Assembly (NCBI GenBank): GCA_030426805.1
Contig: JAUHXU010000006.1
Coordinates: 263,716-327,715, forward strand
Direction of reading: 5' to 3'
Source of the DNA: a bacterium
Lineage (GTDB): Bacteria; Planctomycetota; JAFGQW01
Length of the DNA: 64,000 nt
The notes below the pieces were generated by a model, which worked only from the letters and a program-made list of their open reading frames with translations, searched no databases and was not told the origin of the DNA. The position numbers and the translations under genes are program-made. This document shows positions 8,519-16,674 of the stretch, piece after piece (the first letter of the stretch is position 1; every line of letters begins with the position of its first letter).

Positions 8519-10838
8519 GCGCCCAGATCGCCTTGTCGAGGCGTGCCGCGTCGTCGCCCCGATCCGCGGCGTAGGCAGCGTCCTTCAGCGTTCGCATCCG
8601 TTCGACGACCTCGGGGGGGCGATCGAACCGGCGGGCGATCTCGACGATGACGTCGAGCTGCCGCATGTAGCGCCCGCGGCTTGCGTCGAGGGCGCGCAGG
8701 GCGTAGTGCACCGCCTTGTCCCGGTCGATTTCGTCGGGGTGCGCGGCGAAGTGCTCCTTGCATTCGTCGCACTCGCGGATGCGTGCACCCGCGTGATACC
8801 ACGCGAGCTGTAGCAGCGCGGTCGCGAAGCGCGGTCGGCGTTCGAGGACGTCGAGGTAGGCGCGTTTCATCGCGATCGCGTCGTGGGAGGAGTCGAGCGA
8901 CGCCGCGAGGTGGACGCGCTCGCCGAACGCGTCGGGATGCGCGGCGATCAGCTCGCGGTAGATCGCCTGCGCGTCGCGGTGGCGGCCGAGGCCGTCGAGG
9001 ATCCGCGCCTGAAGCCGTCGCGCGTCGCGCCGTCCGCGTGCGGGCGCGAGCGCGACCGCGCGGTCGGCGGCCTCGAGGGCCGGCTCGAACCGACGCACCT
9101 TCTCCGGCGCGGCGAGTTGCGCGTCGTAGCGGGCCTTCGCGAGCGCGATCCAGTTGCGGAAGTCGTCGGCATCGACGCGAGTGGCTTCGACCAACTCGGC
9201 TTCCGCGTCGGTGAAGCGTCGCTGGCGGGAGTGGATTCGCGCGAGCCGCCGGCGCAAGCGGGCGACGTCCGGGAACAGGCGGACACACGCCTTGATCTCG
9301 CCCTCGGCGCGGTCGGTGTCGTCCGCGCGGTAGGCCGCGTCGGCGAGCATCACGAGCGCGAGCGGGACGTCGGGCGCTGCGCGCACCGCGGCGTCGAAGT
9401 GGTCGACCGCATCGCTGTAGCGCTTCGCGGCCACCGCGTCGGTGCCGTCGCGCAAGCGCGCCATCGCCTCGCCGGCGACCGAGTCGGGGCGCTGGTCGTC
9501 GGCGATCGCCGACACGAACGCGGCCCAGCGGCTCGCGCCGGCCTCTGCGAGCGCGGTCGCGCCCCGTCGTACCCCGTCGTCGTCGCCGTCGGCCCACGCG
9601 GCGGCGACCGCGCGCCACGCATTGGACGTCGCGATGCCGGTCGCGCGGTCGCGCGCGAACAAGAGCACGACGAGTGTGCCGATCACCGCGAGGGCCGCGA
9701 CACTCCAGACCGCGGCGCGGTGATAGCGAAGCGTATCGCGCAGCCGCTCGCCGATCCCCGGTGGCCGCGCGCGGATCGCTTCGCCGGCGGCGAAGCGTTC
9801 GAGGTCCTCGGCGACGGCGGCCGCACTCGGGTAGCGGTCGCCCGGCGCATACGCGAGGCAGCGCCGGAGGATCGTCGCGAGCGGTCGCGGGAGCCCGGGT
9901 TCGAGTCGGCGGACGGCCGGGATCCGGCGCCCCTTGACGGCGTCGACGACACTCAGCGGATCGCCGCCCTCGTGCGGCGGGCGCAGCGTCGCGAGGTGGT
10001 AGAGGACCGCGCCGATCCCGTAGACGTCGCTCGCGACGCTCGCGCGAACGCCGCGCGCTTGCTCGGGGGCCATGTAGTGGGGGGTGCCGATCACGTCACC
10101 GGTCATCGTGATCGTCGGTCCGGCGTCGCCACCGGCGAGCCCGAAGTCGATTACCACCGGCTCGCCGTCGGTGCCGAGGATCACGTTGCTCGGTTTGAGG
10201 TCGCGGTGGAGCAGGTCGGCGTCGTGCGCCGCCGCGACGGCGCGCGCGATCTTCGCGCCGATCGTCGCGAGCCGTTGAGGCGGCGTGCCGCGACCCGGCA
10301 GGCCGAGGCGGGCGCACGCGAGTCCGCCGGTCGTCGGTGACGACTGAGCGTGGCGAATGCAGTCGAGCAGTGTCGAGCCTTCGACGAGTTGCATCGCGAC
10401 GTACGGCGTGCCGTCGATCGTGCCGATCGCGTCGACCGCCACGATCCCGGGGTGCCGGAGGCGGCGCAACGCCTCGCCCTCGCGTTGCAGGCGCTCGGCG
10501 CTGCGCGCGTTGTCGGCCGCGGTGATCGACAGGAGCTTCAGCGCGAGCGGGTGGTCCGGGCGGTCACGGTGCACGGCGCGAACGACGCGTCCCATCCCGC
10601 CACGCCCGAGTTCGCCTTCGATCCGGTAGGGGCCGAACTCGCGGGAGACGAGCCCGGCGTCGACGGACGGGAAGAGCTTGTCGGCCTCGTCGAGGCGCGC
10701 GAGTGCGGCGCGGAGCGCGTCGGCGTGGTCGCCACCGCGTTCGATCGCGAAGCGCTCGGCATCGAGCGTCTCGCCGGCGTCGACGCGCTCGATGAACTCG
10801 GCGATCAGCCCCTCGAGCGTCTCGGTGTCGTCCCTCAA
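8505..10838 (-). CDS. Membrane-anchored Ser/Thr protein kinase with TPR-like C-terminal half
   Basis: Protein kinase of 777 residues in the PknB-like (Hanks-type) family. Visible motifs: glycine loop GELGRGGMGRVV (75-86), ATP lysine K101, catalytic HRDLKPSN (211-218, base D213), metal-binding DFG (231-233) and HYMAPEQ (254-260). One transmembrane segment lies at about 376-394. The remainder (about 400-777) is a chain of Ala/Arg-rich helix pairs typical of TPR repeats, presumably on the far side of the membrane. The start is TTG at 10838, overlapping the TGA stop of the sigma factor gene by four bases (TTGA), which implies coupled translation. The N-terminal 65 residues before the kinase domain are helical and may contact the sigma factor. 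All catalytic residues are intact, so it should be active. Confidence 0.88.
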   Translation of the reverse strand: MRDDTETLEGLIAEFIERVDAGETLDAERFAIERGGDHADALRAALARLDEADKLFPSVDAGLVSREFGPYRIEGELGRGGMGRVVRAVHRDRPDHPLALKLLSITAADNARSAERLQREGEALRRLRHPGIVAVDAIGTIDGTPYVAMQLVEGSTLLDCIRHAQSSPTTGGLACARLGLPGRGTPPQRLATIGAKIARAVAAAHDADLLHRDLKPSNVILGTDGEPVVIDFGLAGGDAGPTITMTGDVIGTPHYMAPEQARGVRASVASDVYGIGAVLYHLATLRPPHEGGDPLSVVDAVKGRRIPAVRRLEPGLPRPLATILRRCLAYAPGDRYPSAAAVAEDLERFAAGEAIRARPPGIGERLRDTLRYHRAAVWSVAALAVIGTLVVLLFARDRATGIATSNAWRAVAAAWADGDDDGVRRGATALAEAGASRWAAFVSAIADDQRPDSVAGEAMARLRDGTDAVAAKRYSDAVDHFDAAVRAAPDVPLALVMLADAAYRADDTDRAEGEIKACVRLFPDVARLRRRLARIHSRQRRFTDAEAELVEATRVDADDFRNWIALAKARYDAQLAAPEKVRRFEPALEAADRAVALAPARGRRDARRLQARILDGLGRHRDAQAIYRELIAAHPDAFGERVHLAASLDSSHDAIAMKRAYLDVLERRPRFATALLQLAWYHAGARIRECDECKEHFAAHPDEIDRDKAVHYALRALDASRGRYMRQLDVIVEIARRFDRPPEVVERMRTLKDAAYAADRGDDAARLDKAIWALTRE

Positions 10839-11422
10839 GACGCCGCGTCCTCCCCGAGCAACAGCGTCAAGCGCGCCATCGCGCGCGAGTAGAGCTTGCG
10901 CACCGCGGCGTCACTCGAGCCGACGAGGCGCGCGACCTCCTTGCTGGGCATGTCGTCGATCTTGCGGAGCAGAACGACTTCGCGCATGTCCTCCGGCAGC
11001 TGACGCAGCGCGCGTTCGAGCCGTTCGAATCGCTCGGACTCGTAGTAGGTAGGGGGGCCCGCGTCGCCCCCGAGCGCGGCAGCGATCGTATCGGTCAACT
11101 GCACGCCGCCGGCGCGCTTTTGCGCCCCGAAGTGGTCCGCACGGTCGCGGATCTTGTTGAGCACGAGGGTGTGGAGGAACCGGCGCATGCTGTCCGGGCC
11201 GTTCGGCTCGAAGTCGGGCAGCGCGCGGAATGCCGCGAGCGCGACGCTCTGCAGCACGTCCTCGCTCTCGAGTGCGCCGCGCAGCTTCTTCCCGAGGTTC
11301 ATCCGGACGACGAACAGCAGTTCGTCGTGATATCGGCGGTAGAGGGCGTCCCATGCGCCCTCTTCGCCGCGCTGGATCCGGTCGACGAGATCCAGCGTTT
11401 CCTGGTCACTCGGCAGCTCCAC
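10835..11422 (-). CDS. ECF-type RNA polymerase sigma factor of the sigma/kinase-operon class
   Basis: Sigma-70-family factor of 195 residues. Region 2 spans about residues 20-90 (ALYRRYHDELLFVVR, then ESEDVLQSVALAAFRAL as the core-binding DVLQ segment). Region 4 spans about 135-190 (LRQLPEDMREVVLLRKID, then helix-turn-helix MPSKEVARLVGSSDAAVRKL). The start is GTG at 11422. No anti-sigma gene is adjacent; instead the next gene, overlapping by four bases, is a Ser/Thr kinase. This is the arrangement known for planctomycete ECF-STK groups, in which phosphorylation is thought to control the sigma factor. Target promoters are unknown. Confidence 0.88.
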   Translation of the reverse strand: MELPSDQETLDLVDRIQRGEEGAWDALYRRYHDELLFVVRMNLGKKLRGALESEDVLQSVALAAFRALPDFEPNGPDSMRRFLHTLVLNKIRDRADHFGAQKRAGGVQLTDTIAAALGGDAGPPTYYESERFERLERALRQLPEDMREVVLLRKIDDMPSKEVARLVGSSDAAVRKLYSRAMARLTLLLGEDAAS

Positions 11423-11460
11423 GCGGTCAGTCTATCGTACCGCCGCGGGTGCGTCCGGGA

Positions 11461-12426
11461 TCAGCCCTTCGCGGGCGGCGTGGGCGCAGCCGGTGCGGCC
11501 GGTTCCTTGGCCGCGTCGGCGGCCGGCTTCGGTGCCGCGACGAGGCGGACCGACTCGATCGTGACCGGCATCTTCGGCTTCGCCGCGCCGTCCACCTCGA
11601 CCTTGCCGATCTTGTCCACGACGTCCATGCCCTTGACCACCTTGCCGAACACGGTGTGCTTGCCGGTCAGGTGGACCGGGTCGACGAGGCAGATGAAGAA
11701 CTGCGAGCCGTTCGTGTTCGGGCCGGCGTTCGCCATCGCGATCGTTCCGCGCGTCGGCGGCACGGACGGGAGCTTCGGCGTGAACTTGTAGCCGAGGTTC
11801 TCGTAGACCTGCTTGATCGTGAGCGTCTCGACCGCGTTGTCCACGGCCTTCTGCACCTCGTCGCGCCGCTTGTCGAGTTGCTCCTGCGTCGTGATTCCGA
11901 GCTTCTTGAAGATCGGCATCACGATCGTGCGCTGGAAGTCCTGCTGCGAACGGATCAGCAGCCACGGGTGCGCGCGCTTGCCCTCGAACGCCTTCTTCTT
12001 GTCGAGGCCGAGCGCTTCGGCGCTGATCTCATCCTCGAACGAGTAGCCGGGGCTGCCCATGCCCGTGCCGAGCGGGCAGCCGCCCTGGATCATGAAGTTG
12101 TCGATCACGCGGTGAAACGTCAGGCCGTCGAAGAACGGGCGCTTCTCCTTCTTGCCCTTCTGCACCTCGAACTCGCGCGCACCGGTCGCCAGGTCGACGA
12201 AGTTCTGGACCGTCTTCGGCGCGGCCTTCGGGAACAGCTCGAGCGTGATGTCGCCCATCGACGTCTTGATCAGCACGTGCGGGTTCGCCGCCGCCGGTGC
12301 GTCCGGCTTCGCGGCGTCGGGCGCGGTGCCGTCGGCCTGGGCGGCGAGGGGCGCGGCCATCACGGCCGCGATCGCGAGCGGGGAAACGAAGCGGGTCAAG
12401 CGGGCGAGACGGGACTTGGCGTGCAT
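11461..12426 (-). CDS. Exported cyclophilin-type peptidyl-prolyl isomerase with a large internal insertion
   Basis: Predicted exported prolyl isomerase of 321 residues. ATG at 12426 is chosen because MHAKSRLARLTRFVSPLAI starts a signal peptide ending APLAAQ; the longer open frame lacks coding character. The cyclophilin fold begins at NPHVLIKTSMGDITLEL (48-64) and has the active-site strand FHRVIDNFMIQGG (104-116, catalytic Arg106), AMANAGPNTNGSQFFI (230-245) and GKHTVFGKVV (255-264). Between SFEDEI (129-134) and KLPSVPPTRG (218-227) there is an insertion of about 80 residues, rich in Lys/Glu/Gln and likely helical, that ordinary single-domain cyclophilins lack. A Pro/Ala-rich linker precedes the domain and a Pro/Ala tail follows it. 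Role: folding of exported proteins. Confidence 0.85.
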   Translation of the reverse strand: MHAKSRLARLTRFVSPLAIAAVMAAPLAAQADGTAPDAAKPDAPAAANPHVLIKTSMGDITLELFPKAAPKTVQNFVDLATGAREFEVQKGKKEKRPFFDGLTFHRVIDNFMIQGGCPLGTGMGSPGYSFEDEISAEALGLDKKKAFEGKRAHPWLLIRSQQDFQRTIVMPIFKKLGITTQEQLDKRRDEVQKAVDNAVETLTIKQVYENLGYKFTPKLPSVPPTRGTIAMANAGPNTNGSQFFICLVDPVHLTGKHTVFGKVVKGMDVVDKIGKVEVDGAAKPKMPVTIESVRLVAAPKPAADAAKEPAAPAAPTPPAKG

Positions 12427-12630
12427 GGGTGGCTCACAGGTTCGGGTCTTGGTTCGGCGGGAGAATCGTAGCGCGCTCGGTCGCGCTGCCCACAGGAAAC
12501 GTCGATCCACGCCGGATTCCACGCATGGGGCCGGATTCCCCGTAAGGGGCAGGGGCATCGCGACACGGTGCAGGCGAGCGGAGGCCGGATGCCTCCCAGA
12601 GAAGTATGCCTGTGCCAAAGGAGGCCCGCG

Positions 12631-12924
12631 ATGTTGTTTCCCCTCGTCACGTTCGGTTGCTGGGCGGTCGTCGCCCTCGTCAACTTCTGGATCTGGAGCA
12701 AGGGCAAGGGGCGCGAGAGCCTCTTCATGCTCGTCGGATCGGCCGCGATGGCCGCGATCGGCGGCCTCGGAATCGGGGGCATCGCCCTCGGGTTCTCGGC
12801 CTGGCTCCAGCTCGCCGGATTCGTACTGTTCACGCTCGGCTTCGTGATGTCGGTTCGCCCGCAGATCGAGGGCCAGCTCGCCGCGATCAAGGCGAAGGCC
12901 GAGACGATGCGGGCCAGTGCGTGA
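12631..12924 (+). CDS. Small membrane protein of unknown function
   Basis: A 97-residue protein with three hydrophobic segments (about residues 1-22, 32-54 and 56-75) and an amphipathic, Lys/Ala-rich C-terminal helix. ATG at 12631 has an almost ideal ribosome binding site, AAAGGAGG, seven bases upstream; a longer reading frame from 12568 would ignore it. Short spacers suggest three tightly packed membrane helices. No family is recognised. It is divergent from the cyclophilin gene and convergent with the secreted protein ending at 12994, separated by a hairpin. Confidence 0.75.
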   Translation: MLFPLVTFGCWAVVALVNFWIWSKGKGRESLFMLVGSAAMAAIGGLGIGGIALGFSAWLQLAGFVLFTLGFVMSVRPQIEGQLAAIKAKAETMRASA

Positions 12925-12934
12925 TGTCCGCGTG

Positions 12935-12981
12935 CGAGCGGTCGGCAGGCGCGCGCCCGAATGCGCGTCACCGACCGCTCG
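12935..12981. terminator. Candidate bidirectional terminator stem
   Basis: CGAGCGGTCGG (12935-12945) pairs perfectly with CCGACCGCTCG (12971-12981) across a 25-base GC-rich loop. It lies between convergent genes ending at 12924 and 12994. No T tract follows on either strand, so it is either a weak or factor-assisted terminator or an mRNA-end stabilising hairpin. Confidence 0.5.
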
Positions 12982-12993
12982 ACGCGGTCGTCG

Positions 12994-14226
12994 CTACAGG
13001 ACGACGAGTAGCGGCCCGGCGATCTGACTGATCCCGAACGGTTGGGCCGGGTCGAACGATGCGGCCGCGAACCAGACGCGGACGCCCTTCACCGACGCGC
13101 CGAGCGCGTTCGCGTTGAAGTTCAGCGTCGCTTCGTCGAACGCGTTGAGGATCCCGATCGTGTTCGTCACGAGCGGAGCGAGCAGCCCCTTCAGTCCGGC
13201 GATCGCGAGGTTGTCGAGGTTCAGCGGAATCACGCGCTGGTCCGGCAACGCAAAGCCGGGCACGCAGCCGCTGATGCCGACGCCCACGGCGTACGGCTTG
13301 CCGGCGTCGCCCGGCAGGCTCAGGCGGATCAACCGATCGTTCGGCGCCGTGACCAGCTCCGCGGCGATGTTGCGGCTCCGGTCGAACGTGAAGCCGAGGC
13401 AGCTCCCGCCTCCGGTCGATGCGACCGTGCCGAGGATGTTGCCCTGACGATCGAGCTGGATGACGTCGCCGGTCGTGAGGCCGCCGTAGAGCAGGCCGCC
13501 ATTGGCCGCCGGCGAACGGTCGATGCCGCCGACGTTGGCGGAACCCCGGCCGAGGTTGCCGTTGATCGTCGTCACCGCGAACGTCTGCGGGTTGAACATC
13601 ACGAACGCCGTGCCCGAGCAGTAGACGCGCACGTCGTGCGGATCTTGCATCATGCCGGTGATCGAGCTGCCGACCGGCGTGATCGACGTGACCGCGAGCG
13701 TGTCGCGATCGACGGTCAGGATCGCCTTGCGGTTGCTGAAGTCGCCGAGCAGGTAGTTGCCGGTCGTGCGGTCCTCGCAGAATGCGAACCAGTAGCCGGA
13801 CGCATCGGAGAAGAGCGTCGTCACGCCGAGGCCGTTTCGGTTGACCTTGAAGATCTCGGTACGGTCGGCGACCAGGTAGTCACCGTCGTCGTCGACGTCG
13901 ATCCAGCTCTGCACGTTCGTGAACGGTGTGCCGGTGAACACGGTTCCGATGATCGCGCCGGCGTTCGGGTCGATGCGGATCACGCGGTTCCCGGTCGAGC
14001 TCAGCGAGTCGATCGCGACCAGCGAGCGGTTGTCGGTGTCCATCGTCAGCCCGTTGATGAAGTAGCCGTAGCTGCCCGGCAACTGAACCGACGGTCCGTT
14101 CATCGTCGACCGGATGATCCGTCCCGACGTGTGTCCGGTGAAGAAATCCGTGCCGAGCGGTTGCGCGGCGAGGCTCGACACACCGAGCGCGAGTGCGGTG
14201 GCGAGCGCGGGGAACATCCGGCGCAT
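12994..14226 (-). CDS. Secreted beta-propeller-like protein with C-terminal module
   Basis: Exported protein of 410 residues with signal MRRMFPALATALALGVSSLA and a good AGAGGAGT ribosome binding site. Repeated strand units such as NGLTMDTDNRSLVAID, WIDVDDDGDYLVADRTEIFK and GNILGTVASTGG are typical of NHL/SMP-30-like six-bladed propellers. Residues about 290-410 are the shared module: APNDRLIRLSLPGDAGKPYA, CVPGFALPDQRVIPLNLDNL, GILNAFDEATLNFNANALG, then VWFAAASFDPAQPFGISQ and a terminal LLVVL strand. It is closely similar in layout to the genes at 4807, 61491 and 62841. No catalytic residues are evident. Probably surface-bound or periplasmic. Confidence 0.82.
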   Translation of the reverse strand: MRRMFPALATALALGVSSLAAQPLGTDFFTGHTSGRIIRSTMNGPSVQLPGSYGYFINGLTMDTDNRSLVAIDSLSSTGNRVIRIDPNAGAIIGTVFTGTPFTNVQSWIDVDDDGDYLVADRTEIFKVNRNGLGVTTLFSDASGYWFAFCEDRTTGNYLLGDFSNRKAILTVDRDTLAVTSITPVGSSITGMMQDPHDVRVYCSGTAFVMFNPQTFAVTTINGNLGRGSANVGGIDRSPAANGGLLYGGLTTGDVIQLDRQGNILGTVASTGGGSCLGFTFDRSRNIAAELVTAPNDRLIRLSLPGDAGKPYAVGVGISGCVPGFALPDQRVIPLNLDNLAIAGLKGLLAPLVTNTIGILNAFDEATLNFNANALGASVKGVRVWFAAASFDPAQPFGISQIAGPLLVVL

Positions 14227-14370
14227 GAGACGACTCCTCTACTGACGTTGTCCCGACGATACTGCCCGGCGCCATGATACACGACGAGCCGGCGGGCCGG
14301 GCGGCCGAAGAAAGGGCGACGAGCCGGTCCGGATCCGCACCGGGGCCGTGCGACGGAGCCGTACGGAGAT

Positions 14371-14397
14371 GCAGCCGGCAGCGCTGCCACCGGCTGC
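14371..14397 (-). terminator. Candidate hairpin downstream of the secreted protein gene
   Basis: GCAGCCGG (14371-14378) and CCGGCTGC (14390-14397) form a perfect 8-bp stem with an 11-base loop, 24 bases past the stop codon of the minus-strand gene ending at 14421. No T run follows, so termination strength is doubtful. Confidence 0.4.
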
Positions 14398-14420
14398 GGG
14401 AAATTTCGGTGCAGGGGCGC

Positions 14421-15833
14421 CTACTGGATCACGAACCCCCTCGGCGCGGAGTAGGCGTGCACGCCGTTGCGCGCGAACGGGTGGAACGTGACGGCCGCAC
14501 ACACGACGCTCAGGTTCTTGAGCTGCGCGATGTTCGGGATCTGGATCGTCCCGACGGCCTGGTTCGAGCCGTCGAGCACGCCCGCGAAGTTCTGGAACAA
14601 CGGTGAGTTCGGGAACTGCAGCGACAGGAGCGCCAGGGCGTCGATGCCGAGCGTGATCGACCGCTTGATGCCGATCGGGATCGACCCGGTCGTGAACGAG
14701 CACGCCATCACGTAGGGCAGGCCCGGGAGCGGAGCCGTGTGGTCGGTGTAGGTCAGCACGGCTTGTCCGCCCGGAAGGCGGTTGCCGGTGATGACGAACG
14801 TCGTCGGCACGCTGGTCAGGTCACACACGTTGGACCCGGCGGTCGCTTCGGCGTTGTTCGCGTGCCCGTCGCCGTCGTAGTCACTGAACGGATCGGTGAA
14901 GACCGCGCGTTGGAAGCCGGTGTTGTCGCCGATCGGAATCGGGCTCGCGCCCGTGGGGACCGTCCGGAGGACGGTGCCGTCCGGCTGCATCTCGGTGATG
15001 CTCGACGAGCCGAAGTTGGACACCCAGAGGTTTCCGATCCCGTCGACACCGACCGCGAGCAGCGACGAGCCACCGGTCGTGAACGACGCGAACGTCTGGA
15101 GCGCGGCGTCGAATTTCAGGATCGAGGTGCCCTGGTTGGCGAGCCACACGTCGCCGTTGGCGTCGACGGCGAGGCCCTGCTGGGCCGAGACGTTGTGGGT
15201 CCACGTGCCGAGCGCGGTGCCGTTGTTCGACCACTTCGCGAGGGTCGTACTGCCGAACCCGGAGCTGTAGACGTTGTCGTCGTGGTCCACGACCGGGGTG
15301 CGGTGACGCTGCGAGCCGTCCTTGACCGTCAGGAGCACGGCGTTCGACGCGTCCACCTTGTAGATCGTGCCGGTGCTGCCGTCGCCGAGCCACATGTTGC
15401 CCTTGCTGTCGCCCGCCGAGTTCTGGCTCGACGCGCCGATCGCGACCGACGTCGCCACGCCGCTGGGCGTGAACTTGACGAACGAACCGGAGAGGTTGCC
15501 GCACCACACGTTGCCGAAGAGGTCGGTCCCCATGCCGGTCGGGCGCCCGCCGCCCGTCGCGAACGTGCCGAGCACGTTGCCGGCCGAGTCGCACGCGAGC
15601 ACCTGCGCGGTCGATTGGATCGCGACCCAGACGTCGCCGGTCGGGCGCACGGTGACGCCGACGGGGCGCCCCGCCGGGGTCGCCACTGTCGCGACGACCG
15701 TACCCGACGAACGGTCGATCTTGATCAATTGGTTGGCGGCACTGTTGGAAACCCAGATCGCGTCCAGCGGCGCTTGAGCAGCCGCGCTCCCCGCGATCAA
15801 CAGTGCGAATAGAACAGCGTTCACGTTGCGCAT
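14421..15833 (-). CDS. Secreted Vgb/streptogramin-lyase-like propeller protein with C-terminal module
   Basis: Exported protein of 470 residues. ATG at 15833 starts the signal MRNVNAVLFALLIAGSAAAQ and has GGAAGGA upstream; the much longer open frame above is not coding. Residues 20 to about 305 form repeats like IWVSNSAANQLIKIDRSSGT, GDVWVAIQS, GNVWCGNLSG, GNMWLGDGSTGTIYKVDAS, GDVWLANQG and GNLWVSNFG: six propeller blades of the virginiamycin-B-lyase/NHL type. The lyase catalytic His residues are not obvious, so enzymatic activity is not claimed. A DYDGDGHANN calcium-binding-type motif follows. The C-terminus carries the shared module in its FQNFAGVLDGSNQA form. It stands alone. Confidence 0.83.
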   Translation of the reverse strand: MRNVNAVLFALLIAGSAAAQAPLDAIWVSNSAANQLIKIDRSSGTVVATVATPAGRPVGVTVRPTGDVWVAIQSTAQVLACDSAGNVLGTFATGGGRPTGMGTDLFGNVWCGNLSGSFVKFTPSGVATSVAIGASSQNSAGDSKGNMWLGDGSTGTIYKVDASNAVLLTVKDGSQRHRTPVVDHDDNVYSSGFGSTTLAKWSNNGTALGTWTHNVSAQQGLAVDANGDVWLANQGTSILKFDAALQTFASFTTGGSSLLAVGVDGIGNLWVSNFGSSSITEMQPDGTVLRTVPTGASPIPIGDNTGFQRAVFTDPFSDYDGDGHANNAEATAGSNVCDLTSVPTTFVITGNRLPGGQAVLTYTDHTAPLPGLPYVMACSFTTGSIPIGIKRSITLGIDALALLSLQFPNSPLFQNFAGVLDGSNQAVGTIQIPNIAQLKNLSVVCAAVTFHPFARNGVHAYSAPRGFVIQ

Positions 15834-15920
15834 GGAGTCGTCCTTCCAACTCTCTCGAAGTCCCACTGCCCGAGCGTGGATCATACCGCAACCCATTGGT
15901 AGGCGATATGCTGTCTCAGG

Positions 15921-16670
15921 ATGAACTCGCCATGGGACCCCGATCGATACACGTTTCGCGACGCACGGATGCGGCCGGCGCTCGAATTGCTGACCCGCGT
16001 GCCGGTTTCGCGAGCGGATCGCGTCGTCGACCTCGGCTGTGGGATCGGTGACGTCACGCGGCTGCTCGCGCAGCGGTGGCCGGACGCGTCGGTCGTCGGG
16101 GTGGACTCGTCGTCGACGATGCTCGAGCGCGCTGCCGGCACGCCGTCCCGCATCGAGTGGATTCGCGCGGACGTCGGTTCGTGGGCGCCGGCGCGCCCGG
16201 TCGACGTGCTCTACTCGAATGCGGCGTTGCACTGGGTCGCCGACCACGACGGGCTGTTGCCGAAGCTGGTCGAGTCGCTCGCGGAGGGCGGCGCACTCGC
16301 GGTGCAAATGCCGCTCAGTCATGACCTCCCGTCGCACCAAGTCGTTCGCGACGTGCTCGCGTCGTTCGGCGAGCCGATCCCGCAGCGGCCGGTCTCGACC
16401 GCCGAACACTACGACGCGTTGTTCGCCGCGAACGAGTGGGATGCCGACGTGTGGGAGACCGAGTATCGCCACCGCCTGACCGGCGACGACGCGGTGCTCG
16501 AGTGGCTGTCGGGAACGACGCTCCGACCGATCCTCGCCGCCCTCGACGACGCCCGACGCCCCGCGTTCCTCGCGGCGCTTTGCGAGCGGCTCGCGGCTGC
16601 GTATCCGCGCCGTGTCGACGGAACGACGATCTACCCGTTTCGCCGGCTGTTCTTCGTCGTGCGCCGCTGA
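15921..16670 (+). CDS. tam: Trans-aconitate 2-methyltransferase
   Basis: Cytoplasmic SAM-dependent enzyme of 249 residues that methylates trans-aconitate, a toxic isomer of cis-aconitate formed spontaneously, so relieving aconitase inhibition. The N-terminus WDPDRYTFRDARMRPALELL and the motif I VVDLGCGIGDVTRLL (about 35-49) match Tam closely. So do the downstream blocks YSNAALHWVADHDGLLPKL, GGALAVQMPLSH, DVWETEYRHRL and VLEWLSGTTLRPIL. Length equals that of the E. coli enzyme (about 252). The start at 15921 follows CTCAGG closely. The gene is divergent from the propeller gene at 15833 and its end lies four bases from the convergent lipoprotein gene. Confidence 0.92.
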   Translation: MNSPWDPDRYTFRDARMRPALELLTRVPVSRADRVVDLGCGIGDVTRLLAQRWPDASVVGVDSSSTMLERAAGTPSRIEWIRADVGSWAPARPVDVLYSNAALHWVADHDGLLPKLVESLAEGGALAVQMPLSHDLPSHQVVRDVLASFGEPIPQRPVSTAEHYDALFAANEWDADVWETEYRHRLTGDDAVLEWLSGTTLRPILAALDDARRPAFLAALCERLAAAYPRRVDGTTIYPFRRLFFVVRR

Positions 16671-16674
16671 CCGG

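Noticed and set aside
14421..15833. Virginiamycin B lyase (antibiotic resistance)
   Set aside because: Only the propeller repeats match; the lyase catalytic residues are not evident and the protein is exported with a long unrelated C-terminus.
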